A stretch of 64,000 nucleotides of DNA from Idiomarina loihiensis (GCF_024584785.1 NZ_CP074112.1:1178001-1242000), one strand, 5' to 3'; shown: positions 1 to 8,347, counted from the stretch's first letter. Translations and numbers: made by a program. Notes: generated by a model from the sequence alone, not told the origin.

Positions 1-152
1 CCAACCTACTCTCGCCCTTCAATCCAGTAAATGTTCAGTCAGGGTTTCATGACGACATGTTCACGCACAGATTGAGTGATGACGGCATCTTCAATAGCAG
101 TATCAATAATGACTCATTCAGCTCATTTGACTCACATAGCCCATTTGATTAA
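1..152 (+). CDS. C-terminal end of an unidentified protein (partial)
   Basis: An open frame runs without a stop from base 3 to a TAA at 150-152 (49 codons) and enters from beyond the left edge of the window. The translated end is rich in Ser, Asn, Asp and Phe (it closes with SSFDSHSPFD), a low-complexity tail with no recognisable domain. I could not identify the family. The absence of stops over 49 codons is only moderate support for coding. Confidence 0.35.
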   Translation, partial: NLLSPFNPVNVQSGFHDDMFTHRLSDDGIFNSSINNDSFSSFDSHSPFD

Positions 153-260
153 CCGCCCTGCAGCGCCCTACTTTTTGGCCCTGCCAATCAGTAGCGCCAA
201 TATCGAAACATGCTAGCGTGGTTCTGCATAAGTTATTTTAATCACCAAGGAGCCACAACT

Positions 261-971
261 ATGCACTACTCAAAAACCGTATTCGATAAGGCATTCGCTA
301 ATGCTGACAATGTCCAATGCCTGTTTGATATGCAGCATCAACTGATTGCGTTGGTCGACAACCACCAGCAAATTTTAGGCGCGCTTCTGTTCGAGCTACG
401 CGATGACAAATACGCTCAAATCGAAGCCCTTGCGACTGCTACCGAGAAAAAGGGTTATGGCTACCGTTTATACCTGTCTGCACTTGCTGCTCTTGCACCT
501 GGCATGCAGCTTATACCTCAGGCGCTCCAAGACAGCGATGTCTGCTTAGATATTTGGTACAAGCTTTACATGGAGCCGGATACCATCAAGACATCGCTCA
601 ACGGCACCAAGCATTATCATTTTGACTGGGATGCCACCTACTCTCACGAACTTGCGGGCCTAAATCCCGATATTATTTGCGAGCAATGGGAGGCTTGGGA
701 GCTCACCGACGATATCTACACCCAAGTGCACTCAGGTGAATTGAATCCACATCCATCCAATGTCTCATTTACACTGCCTGAGCAACGCCGCGCACAAATT
801 GTCAAAACGGTAACGCCTTATGTGTTTACCGCAGCGCAAATTACCGCGCTAAACGGTTGCTTACAGCTCGACTACGAATCGCTTGGCAGCCCCAAAGCAG
901 ATACCTTACGACAAGGCGTGACACTACCTGGCAGCAGCGTTACTTCTGCGTTAAAAGTGTGTGCTGCTTAA
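261..971 (+). CDS. hypothetical protein, weakly GNAT-like N-terminus
   Basis: A 236-residue soluble protein. The ATG at 261 is preferred over the upstream ATG at 210 because AAGGAG lies just before it. Residues about 35-80 (GALLFELRDD, then ALATATEKKGYGYRLY) resemble the strand/helix region of GNAT acetyltransferases where acetyl-CoA binds, but the Q/RxxGxG/A motif is not clean, so the assignment is weak. The C-terminal half has no recognised domain. The gene stands alone and is followed by a good terminator hairpin. Function unknown. Confidence 0.6.
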   Translation: MHYSKTVFDKAFANADNVQCLFDMQHQLIALVDNHQQILGALLFELRDDKYAQIEALATATEKKGYGYRLYLSALAALAPGMQLIPQALQDSDVCLDIWYKLYMEPDTIKTSLNGTKHYHFDWDATYSHELAGLNPDIICEQWEAWELTDDIYTQVHSGELNPHPSNVSFTLPEQRRAQIVKTVTPYVFTAAQITALNGCLQLDYESLGSPKADTLRQGVTLPGSSVTSALKVCAA

Positions 972-995
972 TTTTCGCCATCCGATACAAACAAA

Positions 996-1019
996 AAACG
1001 GAGGCAGTCGCCTCCGTTT
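996..1019. terminator. bidirectional rho-independent terminator
   Basis: A perfect 10-bp stem (AAACGGAGGC pairs with GCCTCCGTTT) around a four-base loop, flanked by A-rich and T-rich tracts. It lies between the convergent 236-residue gene on its left and the small minus-strand gene on its right, so it can end both transcripts. Confidence 0.8.
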
Positions 1020-1041
1020 CATATTAAATTCATGCACGCAA

Positions 1042-1206
1042 CTATGACGTTGCCTCTTGCCGTTCAATGACTTCGTTCTGTGCCTCAATGGCTTTATCAA
1101 TTACCCGAGCATACACACGCTTCTTCTCACGCGATTTTGCATTTCGCACGAATTCTGACAGGTTCGAGTTATAAGTTGCTCTCGGTTTTGGTAGCCAACT
1201 GAACAT
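1042..1206 (-). CDS. small basic protein, 54 residues
   Basis: A short minus-strand frame from ATG at 1206 to TAG at 1042. A purine-rich GGGGGGATTGG stretch sits just upstream of the ATG as a ribosome binding site. The product starts MFSWLPKPRATYNSN and continues as a charged, probably helical segment (SREKKRVYARVIDKAIEAQNEV). No family was recognised. A clean terminator lies right behind it and two operator-like palindromes lie about 120-170 bp upstream, so this is likely a real, regulated small gene. Confidence 0.55.
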   Translation of the reverse strand: MFSWLPKPRATYNSNLSEFVRNAKSREKKRVYARVIDKAIEAQNEVIERQEATS

Positions 1207-1324
1207 CACCAATCCCCCCATTTTATGTCGTCAACTGGTGCTAATTATAGCACTCAACAATGCACTAACAGATCGCAACTAACCCACAAATCTGCATACC
1301 TATGCAAACCCCAAAAATACAAAT

Positions 1325-1373
1325 AGCATGAAATCATGCTTTTTCAGCACTCAAATTAGCATGATTTCATGCC
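1325..1373. promoter_or_regulatory. paired palindromic sites, candidate operator
   Basis: Two near-palindromes, AGCATGAAATCATGCT at 1325-1340 and AGCATGATTTCATGC at 1358-1372, are reverse complements of each other. They start 33 bp apart, close to three helical turns. They lie upstream of the minus-strand 54-residue gene. This geometry suits a pair of dimer-binding sites on one face of the DNA, but the regulator is unknown. The rest of 1207-1552 shows no gene. Confidence 0.45.
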
Positions 1374-1552
1374 AAAACCATGTGACCAAGTTTGCCGCGA
1401 CCATGCTAATTTACCTTAATTGATCTTAACTGGCGTTCGGGGTCGATATCGCTGAAAGCCTTATATATCAAGGGTTGCAAAGCAACGTACATTAAGGTAT
1501 AAATACAGAAATTACCCCAGACTACCTTGACATGGTAGGAGTTACTTAATTA

Positions 1553-1825
1553 TTAAGGCCACTTCATAGCCGCATGTAGGATTCGTAAAATTCTAAGGGC
1601 GTCCTTACTGAAATCGTACACGACAATATAGTTTGCATGCACTACAAGCTCTCGAGTTCCAAGAACCCGTCCTTCACGGCCTATTTCTGGATATTCAGAC
1701 AGATTTGCTACGCTTGACGAGACTTGATTATCTAGTTGAAGCGCCGCTACTGGGTTATCATTTTCGATAAAGTCATAAATTTGCTCACGATCCCGAATAG
1801 CTTAAGGAGTCCATTGCACAATCAT
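1553..1825 (-). pseudogene. ParE/RelE-family toxin, killed by an early stop
   Basis: Read on the minus strand from ATG at 1825, the frame gives MIVQWTP, then TAA (1804-1802, codon 8), then an uninterrupted 82-residue ParE/RelE-superfamily sequence (AIRDREQIYDFIENDNPVA, EYPEIGREGRVLGTREL, YIVVYDF, RILRILHA) ending at TAA 1555-1553. The family normally has Lys or Leu at the stop position, so a single substitution is the simplest cause. No later ATG would restore the N-terminal helix. The ATG overlaps the antitoxin stop as ATGA, showing that the two genes were an operon. Confidence 0.8.
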
Positions 1826-2109
1826 CGTTGCTTATCGATGTTACGCTGCGTTAACGCTCTGCGTGCCGCAAACTTAGCCTCAACGTCACCCGCTGGAACC
1901 AAATTCCCAGCGTTAGCAGAATCAAGCCCTTGCTTCACTTGCTCCCTAAACCAGCTATCGTGCTCAGCCAACCGCTCTTGTTGCTGAACGTACTCACGCA
2001 TAAAGTCACGTAGCAATTGCGCACTACTGCGATCGCGCGAGCGTGCGGCTTTTGAAAATTCACTTTTCAACTCATCGTTAACGCGGAACGTAAATGTTGC
2101 ATCGCTCAT
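1822..2109 (-). CDS. ribbon-helix-helix antitoxin (RelB/ParD-like)
   Basis: A 95-residue protein. The start MSDATFTFRVNDELK at 2109 is chosen because it begins with the amphipathic strand typical of ribbon-helix-helix DNA-binding domains and is preceded by a GGGGGTGA-type ribosome binding site. The upstream in-frame ATG at 2178 would add 23 residues unlike the family. The C-terminal part is charged and probably disordered until bound by toxin. It precedes and overlaps a ParE-like gene that carries a nonsense codon, so it now lacks a local partner. It may still repress its own promoter. Confidence 0.8.
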   Translation of the reverse strand: MSDATFTFRVNDELKSEFSKAARSRDRSSAQLLRDFMREYVQQQERLAEHDSWFREQVKQGLDSANAGNLVPAGDVEAKFAARRALTQRNIDKQR

Positions 2110-2213
2110 ATCACCCCCTTGTGTTACATTATTAGTACAATGTAGCACCCGATCTTTGCTCCGTCTAGCTGAAGTCATTCTTTCCTATAAAGCGGATGAT
2201 TTTAGATAAAAAA

Positions 2214-2783
2214 CTAGTTTGTTGGTTTTCGCGCCAACATAGTCGCAAACTTCAATCGCGCCCCATTGTGCATAGTGCCCAGATCTTCATTGTATTTAAC
2301 TAGCTCCCAACCTTGGTAGGCATCCCGTAATTCGCTTTCGTCAAAAGTGAACGGAAACGGCATGGGGCACGGGTACTCGGCTGTGCTCATGGCGCATACA
2401 ATTAAGTTGTAGCCGCCAGGCAACGTATGCTCTTGCATGTCAGCTAACACTGCCGCAACACGCTCTGGGTCTAAAAACATCAAAGTTACTGTGCACGCAA
2501 TAAACCCGAAGTTATCGCTCAATTGCGCGTTGTTAATGTCGTATACCTGCGAATTAATGTTCGCAATGCCCTCTTCGGCTGCAATTTGCTGCAACATCGC
2601 AATGGCACTGGGGTTGCTATCTACAGCGGTGACATCGAAGCCAAGCTGACTCAGGAACAGCGCGTTACGCCCGTTAGAGCAACCCATATCAAGAGCTTTG
2701 CAAGGCTCTATCACCGAACAGGCTTCAACAACTTCACTATGTGGTGGGTTTAATCCATAACGGCTATTTAAATCAGCTGACAT
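2214..2783 (-). CDS. tehB: TehB-like SAM-dependent methyltransferase
   Basis: A 189-residue class I methyltransferase of the TehB type, which in E. coli detoxifies tellurite by methylation. Motif I is visible as LDMGCSNGRNALFLSQLG (about residues 31-48), followed by an acidic residue closing strand 2 (VTAVDSNP). The length fits the family (about 190-200 residues). The gene stands alone. Another small-molecule methyltransferase activity cannot be excluded. Confidence 0.82.
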   Translation of the reverse strand: MSADLNSRYGLNPPHSEVVEACSVIEPCKALDMGCSNGRNALFLSQLGFDVTAVDSNPSAIAMLQQIAAEEGIANINSQVYDINNAQLSDNFGFIACTVTLMFLDPERVAAVLADMQEHTLPGGYNLIVCAMSTAEYPCPMPFPFTFDESELRDAYQGWELVKYNEDLGTMHNGARLKFATMLARKPTN

Positions 2784-2806
2784 TCTATTTCCTGCCCTGT
2801 CTATTC

Positions 2807-2830
2807 ACGAATAACGAATAACGAATAACG
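2807..2830. repeat. 7-bp tandem repeat, 3.4 copies
   Basis: The unit ACGAATA is repeated three times, followed by ACG, in the interval between the divergent tehB-like gene and the secreted-protein gene. It may affect the spacing of one of their promoters. No protein is encoded. Confidence 0.8.
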
Positions 2831-2897
2831 CGCATTATACTTGCACTTTCAGAGTTAACAATCATAATAAATGCATGTTTAACAAGGAGCACGATCT

Positions 2898-3245
2898 ATG
2901 CGTCAGTTATTACTTATTAGTTTTTTCAGTGTATTCATGATCGCGGCGGCTACGCCGGTACAAGCGCAAGACAAATCGCAGCCGTGGTTACCTAGTTTAA
3001 TTACCGAAACCCCGCAGCAAGGTTTTGAGCTTGCCGTCAAACTGGCTCGCAAAGGGGTGACAAGCACACAGTCGAACAAAGAAGTGTTGTTTCGCGAACG
3101 CGATAAATATTCCAACAATGCAGAAGATTTAATGATGGCATCGCAGGTGATCGCCCTGCACTATCAAACCATCGCAGCGGCTAATAATTATTGGCGTTCA
3201 ACGAGCTTGTTGTTAGTGCCCAGTAAAGGTGCGCCGCCAAACTGA
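2898..3245 (+). CDS. small secreted protein of unknown function
   Basis: A 115-residue protein with a Sec signal peptide (MRQLLLISFFSVFMIAAATPVQAQ, probable cleavage after AQA at about residue 23). The mature part is helical and has no recognised domain. An AAGGAG sequence precedes the start. Its 3' end overlaps the convergent GlxA-type regulator gene by about 33 bp. A degenerate copy of its segment SQVIALHYQ...ANN is found at 5779-5843, so a paralogue once lay nearby. Confidence 0.65.
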   Translation: MRQLLLISFFSVFMIAAATPVQAQDKSQPWLPSLITETPQQGFELAVKLARKGVTSTQSNKEVLFRERDKYSNNAEDLMMASQVIALHYQTIAAANNYWRSTSLLLVPSKGAPPN

Positions 3246-4166
3246 AGGGCTTACCTGATGGCGGCGCTGAAAGTGCTGGCGAAACGACACGGTGTTATTA
3301 AAACCACAAAGCTCCGCAATCCTTTCAATAGAATGCGAGCCGGCTTCTAGCAATTCGCAACTGCGCTGTATGCGCTCATCATTTAGCCAGTTGATCAACG
3401 ACTTACCGGTTGCTTTTTGAAAGTGACGCGTGAAAGTACGGCGACTCATCGACAAGCGTTCTGCCAACTCATCGATACGATGCGGTTGCTCAAGATGCTG
3501 ACGCAGGTAGTCCAATAGCTTGTTGATGGTGATATCTTTGGTTGAATGAGCCACCGGCTGTTCAATATACTGCGCTTGCCCGCCCTCACGGTGCGGCGGC
3601 ACCACCATCACGCGCGCAATTCGGTTTGCCGCCCGCACACCGCAGAATTTGCGAACAATATACAAGCAGCAATCAAGCCCCGCCGCAGTACCAGCTGAAG
3701 TAATCAACCCCGAATCTTCAATGTATAACGCATTGGTATCGAGTCTAACGTGCGGAAAGCGCTCCCTGAAATCCTGCTCGGCTAGCCAATGCGTTGCAGC
3801 GCGGCGATTATCTAGCAAACCGGCGTAGGCCAACGCATAGGCCCCATAACACAACCCCACCACCAAAGCGCCACGTTGGTGAGCTTGGTGCAACGCATGC
3901 AATAACTCAGTACTCGGTCGAGCATTCAAATCATGCCAGCCCGGCACAATCACAATGTCCGCACTAGTAATGAGTTCAAGCCCACCATCAGATGCCACTT
4001 GAAAACCATGGTTAGCGGTATCGGCAATATGCGCTTCGGCCGCTACTTTTAATTCGAACAAAGGCTGCTCAGTAAATATTGGACTGAACACGGTATAGGG
4101 CACCGAATAATGAAACGGCGTTATTTCGGGGTAGAGCAATAAAGCAATGCGTGGAATAGTTTTCAT
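3213..4166 (-). CDS. GlxA-type AraC-family transcriptional regulator
   Basis: 317 residues. The N-terminal DJ-1/PfpI-like domain has a nucleophile-elbow-like GLCYGAYALA at about residue 104. The C-terminal AraC helix-turn-helix pair occupies about 215-315 (IDELAERLSMSRRTFTRHFQKATG, then IERIAELCGFNNTVSFRQHFQRR). Family members sense small metabolites or amines through the DJ-1 domain and usually activate neighbouring genes. It is transcribed divergently from the metallo-hydrolase lipoprotein gene, the most likely target, with a 97-bp shared intergenic region. Confidence 0.88.
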   Translation of the reverse strand: MKTIPRIALLLYPEITPFHYSVPYTVFSPIFTEQPLFELKVAAEAHIADTANHGFQVASDGGLELITSADIVIVPGWHDLNARPSTELLHALHQAHQRGALVVGLCYGAYALAYAGLLDNRRAATHWLAEQDFRERFPHVRLDTNALYIEDSGLITSAGTAAGLDCCLYIVRKFCGVRAANRIARVMVVPPHREGGQAQYIEQPVAHSTKDITINKLLDYLRQHLEQPHRIDELAERLSMSRRTFTRHFQKATGKSLINWLNDERIQRSCELLEAGSHSIERIAELCGFNNTVSFRQHFQRRHQVSPSVWRRTFTGH

Positions 4167-4263
4167 GGCCCAATTATTTCGTTAAATGACATTTAGGTCA
4201 ATCGTTTACCTAGTCAAAACCAACCATAATAGTTAGCGTTCAATCACTCAAAGGAAGCAACAC

Positions 4264-5160
4264 ATGAAACACAGTCTAAAAACACTTATTATGGCATCAG
4301 CCCTAATCGCCACAACTGCTTGCACCGGTGTTGGCGACACCACCCAACACCAAACGACTACAACAACCACCGAGGTAAGCGTTCAGCATATTCGCAACGC
4401 CACCGTAAAAATAACCTATGGCGAAACTACCTTCTTAGTTGACCCCATGTTAGCGGGAAAAGGCGCCTACCCTGGTTTTGAAGGCACCTACAACAGCCAT
4501 TTACGCAACCCGCTGGTTGACTTACCCATCCCAACCGAGCAGCTTTTAGCAAATGTTGATGCGGTAATCGTTACACACACCCACTTAGACCACTGGGACG
4601 ACGCAGCGCAACAAGTGATACCAAAAGCATTACCGTTATTTGTACAAAATGAAGCAGACGCAAAAACGGTACGGGACCAAGGCTTTACCGACGTTCGCGT
4701 GTTAGATCAAAGCGCTGAATTTGCCGGTGTTACCCTACAAAAAACTGGCGGCCAACATGGCGAAGATAGCGTGTATGCGGTGCCTCCGGTTGCGCAAATG
4801 CTCGGCGAAGTAATGGGCGTATTATTTAGTGCTCCTAACGCCAAGCAAGTGTACTTAGCTGGCGACACCGTATGGCGCCCAGAAGTTGAGCAAGTGCTTA
4901 AGGCTGAACAGCCAGAAGTGATCATTCTGAACACCGGTGCGGCAGTGATAAATGGGTTTGAACAAGCACCTATACTTATGGGTACATCAGACACCTTGCG
5001 CGTTCATCAAATGCTACCTAACGCCAGTATTGTTGCCGTGCATATGGATGCTGTGAACCACATGACTGTTAGCCGCGCTGACTTACAGCAGTTTGTGGAC
5101 ACCCAAGAAATTAGCGCAGCGGTTCGTATTCCTGCTGACGGTGAAACCTTATCGTTTTAA
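4264..5160 (+). CDS. MBL-fold metal-dependent hydrolase, lipoprotein
   Basis: 298 residues with a lipoprotein signal (LIATTACTG, lipidated Cys at about residue 20) followed by a Thr-rich linker. The metallo-beta-lactamase fold shows THTHLDHWDD as metal motif 2 (about residue 103), a motif resembling UlaG/UPF0173 proteins (VSVQHIRNATVKITYG), and later Asp/His ligands (LAGDTVW, VHMDAVNHM). Members hydrolyse varied esters, lactones or phosphodiesters, and the substrate here is unknown. AAGGAAG precedes the ATG. The divergent GlxA-type gene probably regulates it. Confidence 0.82.
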   Translation: MKHSLKTLIMASALIATTACTGVGDTTQHQTTTTTTEVSVQHIRNATVKITYGETTFLVDPMLAGKGAYPGFEGTYNSHLRNPLVDLPIPTEQLLANVDAVIVTHTHLDHWDDAAQQVIPKALPLFVQNEADAKTVRDQGFTDVRVLDQSAEFAGVTLQKTGGQHGEDSVYAVPPVAQMLGEVMGVLFSAPNAKQVYLAGDTVWRPEVEQVLKAEQPEVIILNTGAAVINGFEQAPILMGTSDTLRVHQMLPNASIVAVHMDAVNHMTVSRADLQQFVDTQEISAAVRIPADGETLSF

Positions 5161-5212
5161 ATAAACTTAGGCGCTGCGACACGCCGTGGCGCCTTCACTT
5201 CCATCCGTAAGA

Positions 5213-5725
5213 CTATTGCGCCTTCAACTGCTGCAACATACCCACAAGCAACTGGCCGACAGTGTGAACTTCACTATGCAGCGAATGATTATCGTCAACA
5301 AGCACCAAGCGTACATTATGGCGCTGCGCCCAAGTGATAGCATTGTCTACCGGCACCACCTCGTCATGCCAGCCGTGCACGGCCGCAACTTGGCTAGCGA
5401 CTGGGGCTGGGTAATGATTTGGGTAATCGGGTAAGCCAAACGCCGGCGCCATAAGTAATAAGCCATCGGGTTTTAAATGTGCTGATGCCGTGGTGCTGAC
5501 GTAACCACCCATACTGGAGCCTACTAAAATCAGGCCGTTGTGTTCTGGCAGCTTGGTATTCAGCAGAATGTTCACGCGCTCGGTGGGATCATACGTTGAG
5601 GTATAATCCACGCTGATTGTCTGTGCGCCCTGCGCTTCGGCAATTTCTTGTAATTTCCTAATTTTACGGCCATGAGGGCCGGTTTCTTTACCGTGACTAA
5701 ATACCACGAGTGGTTTGGTTGGCAT
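5213..5725 (-). CDS. small alpha/beta hydrolase
   Basis: 170 residues with VFSHGKETG near the start (oxyanion region), nucleophile elbow GSSMGG (about residues 68-73), and late Asp (HDEVVP) and His (DDNHSL) positions that complete a Ser-Asp-His triad. Size and layout fit YqiA/RBBP9-like serine hydrolases. Substrate unknown. It stands alone, convergent with the metallo-hydrolase gene. Confidence 0.78.
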   Translation of the reverse strand: MPTKPLVVFSHGKETGPHGRKIRKLQEIAEAQGAQTISVDYTSTYDPTERVNILLNTKLPEHNGLILVGSSMGGYVSTTASAHLKPDGLLLMAPAFGLPDYPNHYPAPVASQVAAVHGWHDEVVPVDNAITWAQRHNVRLVLVDDNHSLHSEVHTVGQLLVGMLQQLKAQ

Positions 5726-5778
5726 GAGAAGTCCTTATCTAGTTATCGTTGAGTGGTGCCAAGCATTACGTCATTCGG

Positions 5779-5843
5779 CTTCATCGCAAGTCATCGCCCT
5801 GCACTATCAAGCGATTGCAGTGGCAAATAATGACAGAGATTAA
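5779..5843 (+). pseudogene. fragment of a paralogue of the 2898-3245 secreted protein
   Basis: The frame reads SASSQVIALHYQAIAVANNDRD then stop. It closely parallels MASQVIALHYQTIAAANN in the 115-residue secreted protein at 2898-3245, and the DNA is also clearly similar. Only the C-terminal piece remains. It lies just outside the left end of the IS605-group element, so insertion-associated deletion is a plausible cause of the loss. Confidence 0.6.
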
Positions 5844-5859
5844 CCTTTAAACAAAGGTT

Positions 5860-5925
5860 CCCAAAGTGACTGCTCCCCGCCCTAAGCGCTAAAGCGCCAC
5901 GGGCGAGGCTTCCAACTTCTCAGGC
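5860..5925 (-). ncRNA. candidate omega RNA (3' end of tnpB plus element end)
   Basis: In IS200/IS605-group elements the guide RNA of TnpB is transcribed across the tnpB 3' end into the element end. Here the segment just after the tnpB stop is GC-rich and can fold (GCCC...GGGC arms around 5878-5904). The position matches the known arrangement, but I infer the RNA from position only. Confidence 0.35.
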
Positions 5926-7110
5926 AGCAACTGGTACGTGACCAGATTGACGCTTGCCTCCATTGGCAGAAACCGACAGTCCTGCGGCCTTTAATTTTAA
6001 AATACCTTGCGCCTTGATATTTAAGGCTGCATTGATGTCCCGATCACGCTGTGTTGAGCAGGATGGACACTGCCAGTCACGCACGTTCAGTGACAAGTAT
6101 TCCAGCTTGTGTCCACAGCAAGAGCAGGTTTTTGAGCTGGCAAACCATTGATCAATTTTAACCAGATGCTTGCCTTGCTCTTTGGCCTTGTATTCCAGCT
6201 TTTGGAGCAAGCCTGACCAACTCGCATCGGCAATGTGCTTGGACAATTTCCTGTTCTTCAGCATGTTTTTGACTTTCAGTGTCTCGACAATTACCGCTTG
6301 GTTTTCGTCAATAACGTGTCGAGACAGCTTGTGCTGAAAATCAGCACGAGCATTCGCCAGGCGCTGATGCGCCTTAGCGAGTTTAAGTCGGGCTTTTGCA
6401 CGACCTTTGCTGCCTTTTTTGCAGCGTGATAAGGCTTTTTGTTTACGGCGCAGATTGGCACTGGCTTTCTTCAAAAAGCGTGGATTCGGTTTTTTCGTGC
6501 CGTTTGAATCTATGGCAATATGTGTTAAACCCATATCCAATCCGAGAACTTGAACAGCATTCAGGCTTTGAATGGGCGCAGGAGCTTCTTGCCCATCTTC
6601 ATGCAGTAGCGAGGCATAGTATTTACCTGTCACAGTGCGGGACAGGGTGATGCTTTTCAGTTTTCCTTCAACCTTGCGATGAATACGCGCTTTAATGGGC
6701 TGCTTTAACTTCGGCACTTTAATCCAGTCATCACCACAATCAACGCTCATGCAATGATAGCTGGACTGCCTGCCGTGCTTGCGCTTGAACTTGGGATAAC
6801 GAGAAGGCAGTTTGGGATCAAAGAAATGTTGAAAGGCTTTATCCAGATTGATACATGCCTGCTGGAGTGCAATCGAATCAAAATCTTTGAGCCAGTGATA
6901 CTTGCGAGATTTCTTCGCAACAGCCAACAGCGGCTTGAGGTCTTTTTTGGCCTTCAATTTCAGGCCGTGACGCTTGTACTGGCTGCTAATGATGTGCAAA
7001 GCCTTGTTATACGCAAAGCGCACAGCACCGAACTGGCGGTTTAAAAATTCCGCCTGCTCAGGTGTGGGATAAATGCGTACTTTCGTGGCCTTTAACATTT
7101 CAGCGCTCAT
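5920..7110 (-). CDS. tnpB: TnpB, RNA-guided endonuclease of IS200/IS605 group
   Basis: 396 residues, usual length for TnpB. It has the N-terminal Arg/Lys-rich wedge and helix-turn-helix region (KATKVRIYPTPEQAEFLNRQFGAVRFAYNKAL), RuvC-like catalytic Asp in LGLDMGLTHIA (about residue 194), Glu in VIVETLKVKNM (about 271), a zinc ribbon (CSCCGH...CPSC, about 334-354) and the last Asp in RDRDINAALNIK. All key residues are present, so the nuclease is probably functional. It is divergent from tnpA. Confidence 0.93.
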   Translation of the reverse strand: MSAEMLKATKVRIYPTPEQAEFLNRQFGAVRFAYNKALHIISSQYKRHGLKLKAKKDLKPLLAVAKKSRKYHWLKDFDSIALQQACINLDKAFQHFFDPKLPSRYPKFKRKHGRQSSYHCMSVDCGDDWIKVPKLKQPIKARIHRKVEGKLKSITLSRTVTGKYYASLLHEDGQEAPAPIQSLNAVQVLGLDMGLTHIAIDSNGTKKPNPRFLKKASANLRRKQKALSRCKKGSKGRAKARLKLAKAHQRLANARADFQHKLSRHVIDENQAVIVETLKVKNMLKNRKLSKHIADASWSGLLQKLEYKAKEQGKHLVKIDQWFASSKTCSCCGHKLEYLSLNVRDWQCPSCSTQRDRDINAALNIKAQGILKLKAAGLSVSANGGKRQSGHVPVAA

Positions 7111-7153
7111 TGATATAATTCATTCATTATAAGCTATTAATGTCATATTTCAA

Positions 7154-7582
7154 GTGAGTGTGCATCATAAAGAATTGCTATCAGATTACCTTAGAAAACG
7201 TCACAGCGTCACCAAGCTGGTTGTTCATCTGGTCTTTACCACCAAGTACCGACGAAAACTGTTCGATGGCTTTATGATTGAGCAGCTGCGTGAAGCATTT
7301 GAGTCTGCTTGCGAGAAACTGGAATGTAACCTGCTGGAAATGGACGGTGAAGAAGATCATGTTCATCTGTTGATGGCCTACCCACCGAAACTGGCGATCA
7401 GCGTTATGGTGAACAACCTGAAATCGGTTTCATCTCGCCGGATACGTAGACTCAATACCCACGTACCCCGGCAAAGCAAGAGCGCAGCGCTCTGGTCGCG
7501 CTCCTATTTTGCCTGTAGCGCAGGTGGTGCAACGATTGAAACGCTGAAAGAATATGTACAAAGTCAGGCCACACCTGACTAG
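7154..7582 (+). CDS. tnpA: TnpA, Y1 (HUH) single-strand transposase
   Basis: 142 residues, the usual size for IS200/IS605 TnpA. The HUH motif is seen in EEDHVHLLMAYPP (about residues 71-83) and the catalytic Tyr in ETLKEYVQSQ (about residue 135). The core TKYRRKLFDG and SVMVNNLKSVSSRRIR segments match the family. It should cut and rejoin single-stranded element ends. It is the only tnpA in the window, so it may also mobilise the tnpB-only element at 20.7-22.0 kb. Confidence 0.92.
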   Translation: MSVHHKELLSDYLRKRHSVTKLVVHLVFTTKYRRKLFDGFMIEQLREAFESACEKLECNLLEMDGEEDHVHLLMAYPPKLAISVMVNNLKSVSSRRIRRLNTHVPRQSKSAALWSRSYFACSAGGATIETLKEYVQSQATPD

Positions 7583-7630
7583 AAACGCTTCGCGTTTCCC
7601 GCTTATATCCCCGCCCGATTGGGCGAGGGT

Positions 7631-8347
7631 TTACGCGGGTTTTGCTAAATCATTCATCACTTGAAAAGTTTGATCGGCAAAGTAACAAACCCCGCGATCC
7701 GCACCATGTTCTTCATCCAGTGCCGTAATGGGCACCCAACCGCACTGATAAGTACCCTCTGGCGCAATTCCTCCCGCGGTTGTATCGATCGGGTAAGGCG
7801 CACCATCAAGATAACCGGCAAAATAATCCCAGCCTAAATCACGCATGGCGCTGTCACCAAGGGCATGGTTATCTGGCCCTAAATCAGACCCTGTTAGATG
7901 CATTTTACCGATAAGTGCGCTCACGTAGCCGGCCTCTGAACGCAGTAATTCAGGTACCGAAACCGCGTAGGGAGACATTTGGGAGTTGGCTAAATCCGTT
8001 GAAACAATTGCGTTTCGAACACCATTTCTGAAGGGGTAGCGACCATCAAAAAACGTCACCCGGGTGGGCGAACAGGTAGGCATCGTCCAAGTATTACGAA
8101 AACGCACCCCAGCTTCAGCAATAGCATTAATCGACATGGTATTTGCCGGTACCGCACCGCCATACCCAAAAGCCGAAAACTGATCGATACCTGCATCATC
8201 GATAACAATAAACAGGATGTTGGGTGGCGTTTCTGCCAGCGGCGGCTCTGGTGGCGGAGGTACTGGAGTTGCCACCCCAGAATCATTATTGCATGCGCTC
8301 AACAACACCGCTGATGATAAAACGAACATTCTAACAAGGTGCCACAT
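7631..8347 (-). pseudogene. sulfatase, C-terminally truncated by the IS element
   Basis: The 238 remaining residues begin with a lipoprotein signal (VLLSACNN) and a Pro-rich linker, then the sulfatase core ILFIVIDDAG (metal-binding Asp pair) and CSPTR, whose Cys would become formylglycine. Family members run to 450-600 residues. Here the last codons and the TAA lie in the right end of the IS605-group element (7630-7634), and no sulfatase sequence is found on its far side. The C-terminal metal and substrate residues are lost, so activity is very unlikely. Confidence 0.82.

Larger units (their letters stand above)
5860..7634. mobile_element. IS200/IS605-group element with divergent tnpA and tnpB
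   Basis: The element holds minus-strand tnpB and plus-strand tnpA. At the left end is a hairpin-forming GC-rich stretch (CCGCCCTAAGCGC...GGGCG). At the right end is a hairpin GAAACGC/GCGTTTC, then CCCGCCCGATTGGGCGAGGG and TTTAC at 7630-7634. The same two ends occur around the second element at 20700-22032, which fixes the limits to within a few bases. Such elements move as single strands, recognise subterminal hairpins, and make no target duplication. The right end supplies the stop codon of the truncated sulfatase gene. Confidence 0.8.

Noticed and set aside
1500-1545. Possible tRNA 3' fragment (CATGGTAGGAGTTA)
   Set aside because: No cloverleaf, acceptor stem or T-arm could be formed. The resemblance is short and probably chance.
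2437-2753. Two plus-strand frames of 70 and 76 codons opposite the TehB-like gene
   Set aside because: Shadows of the methyltransferase frame with no start signal.
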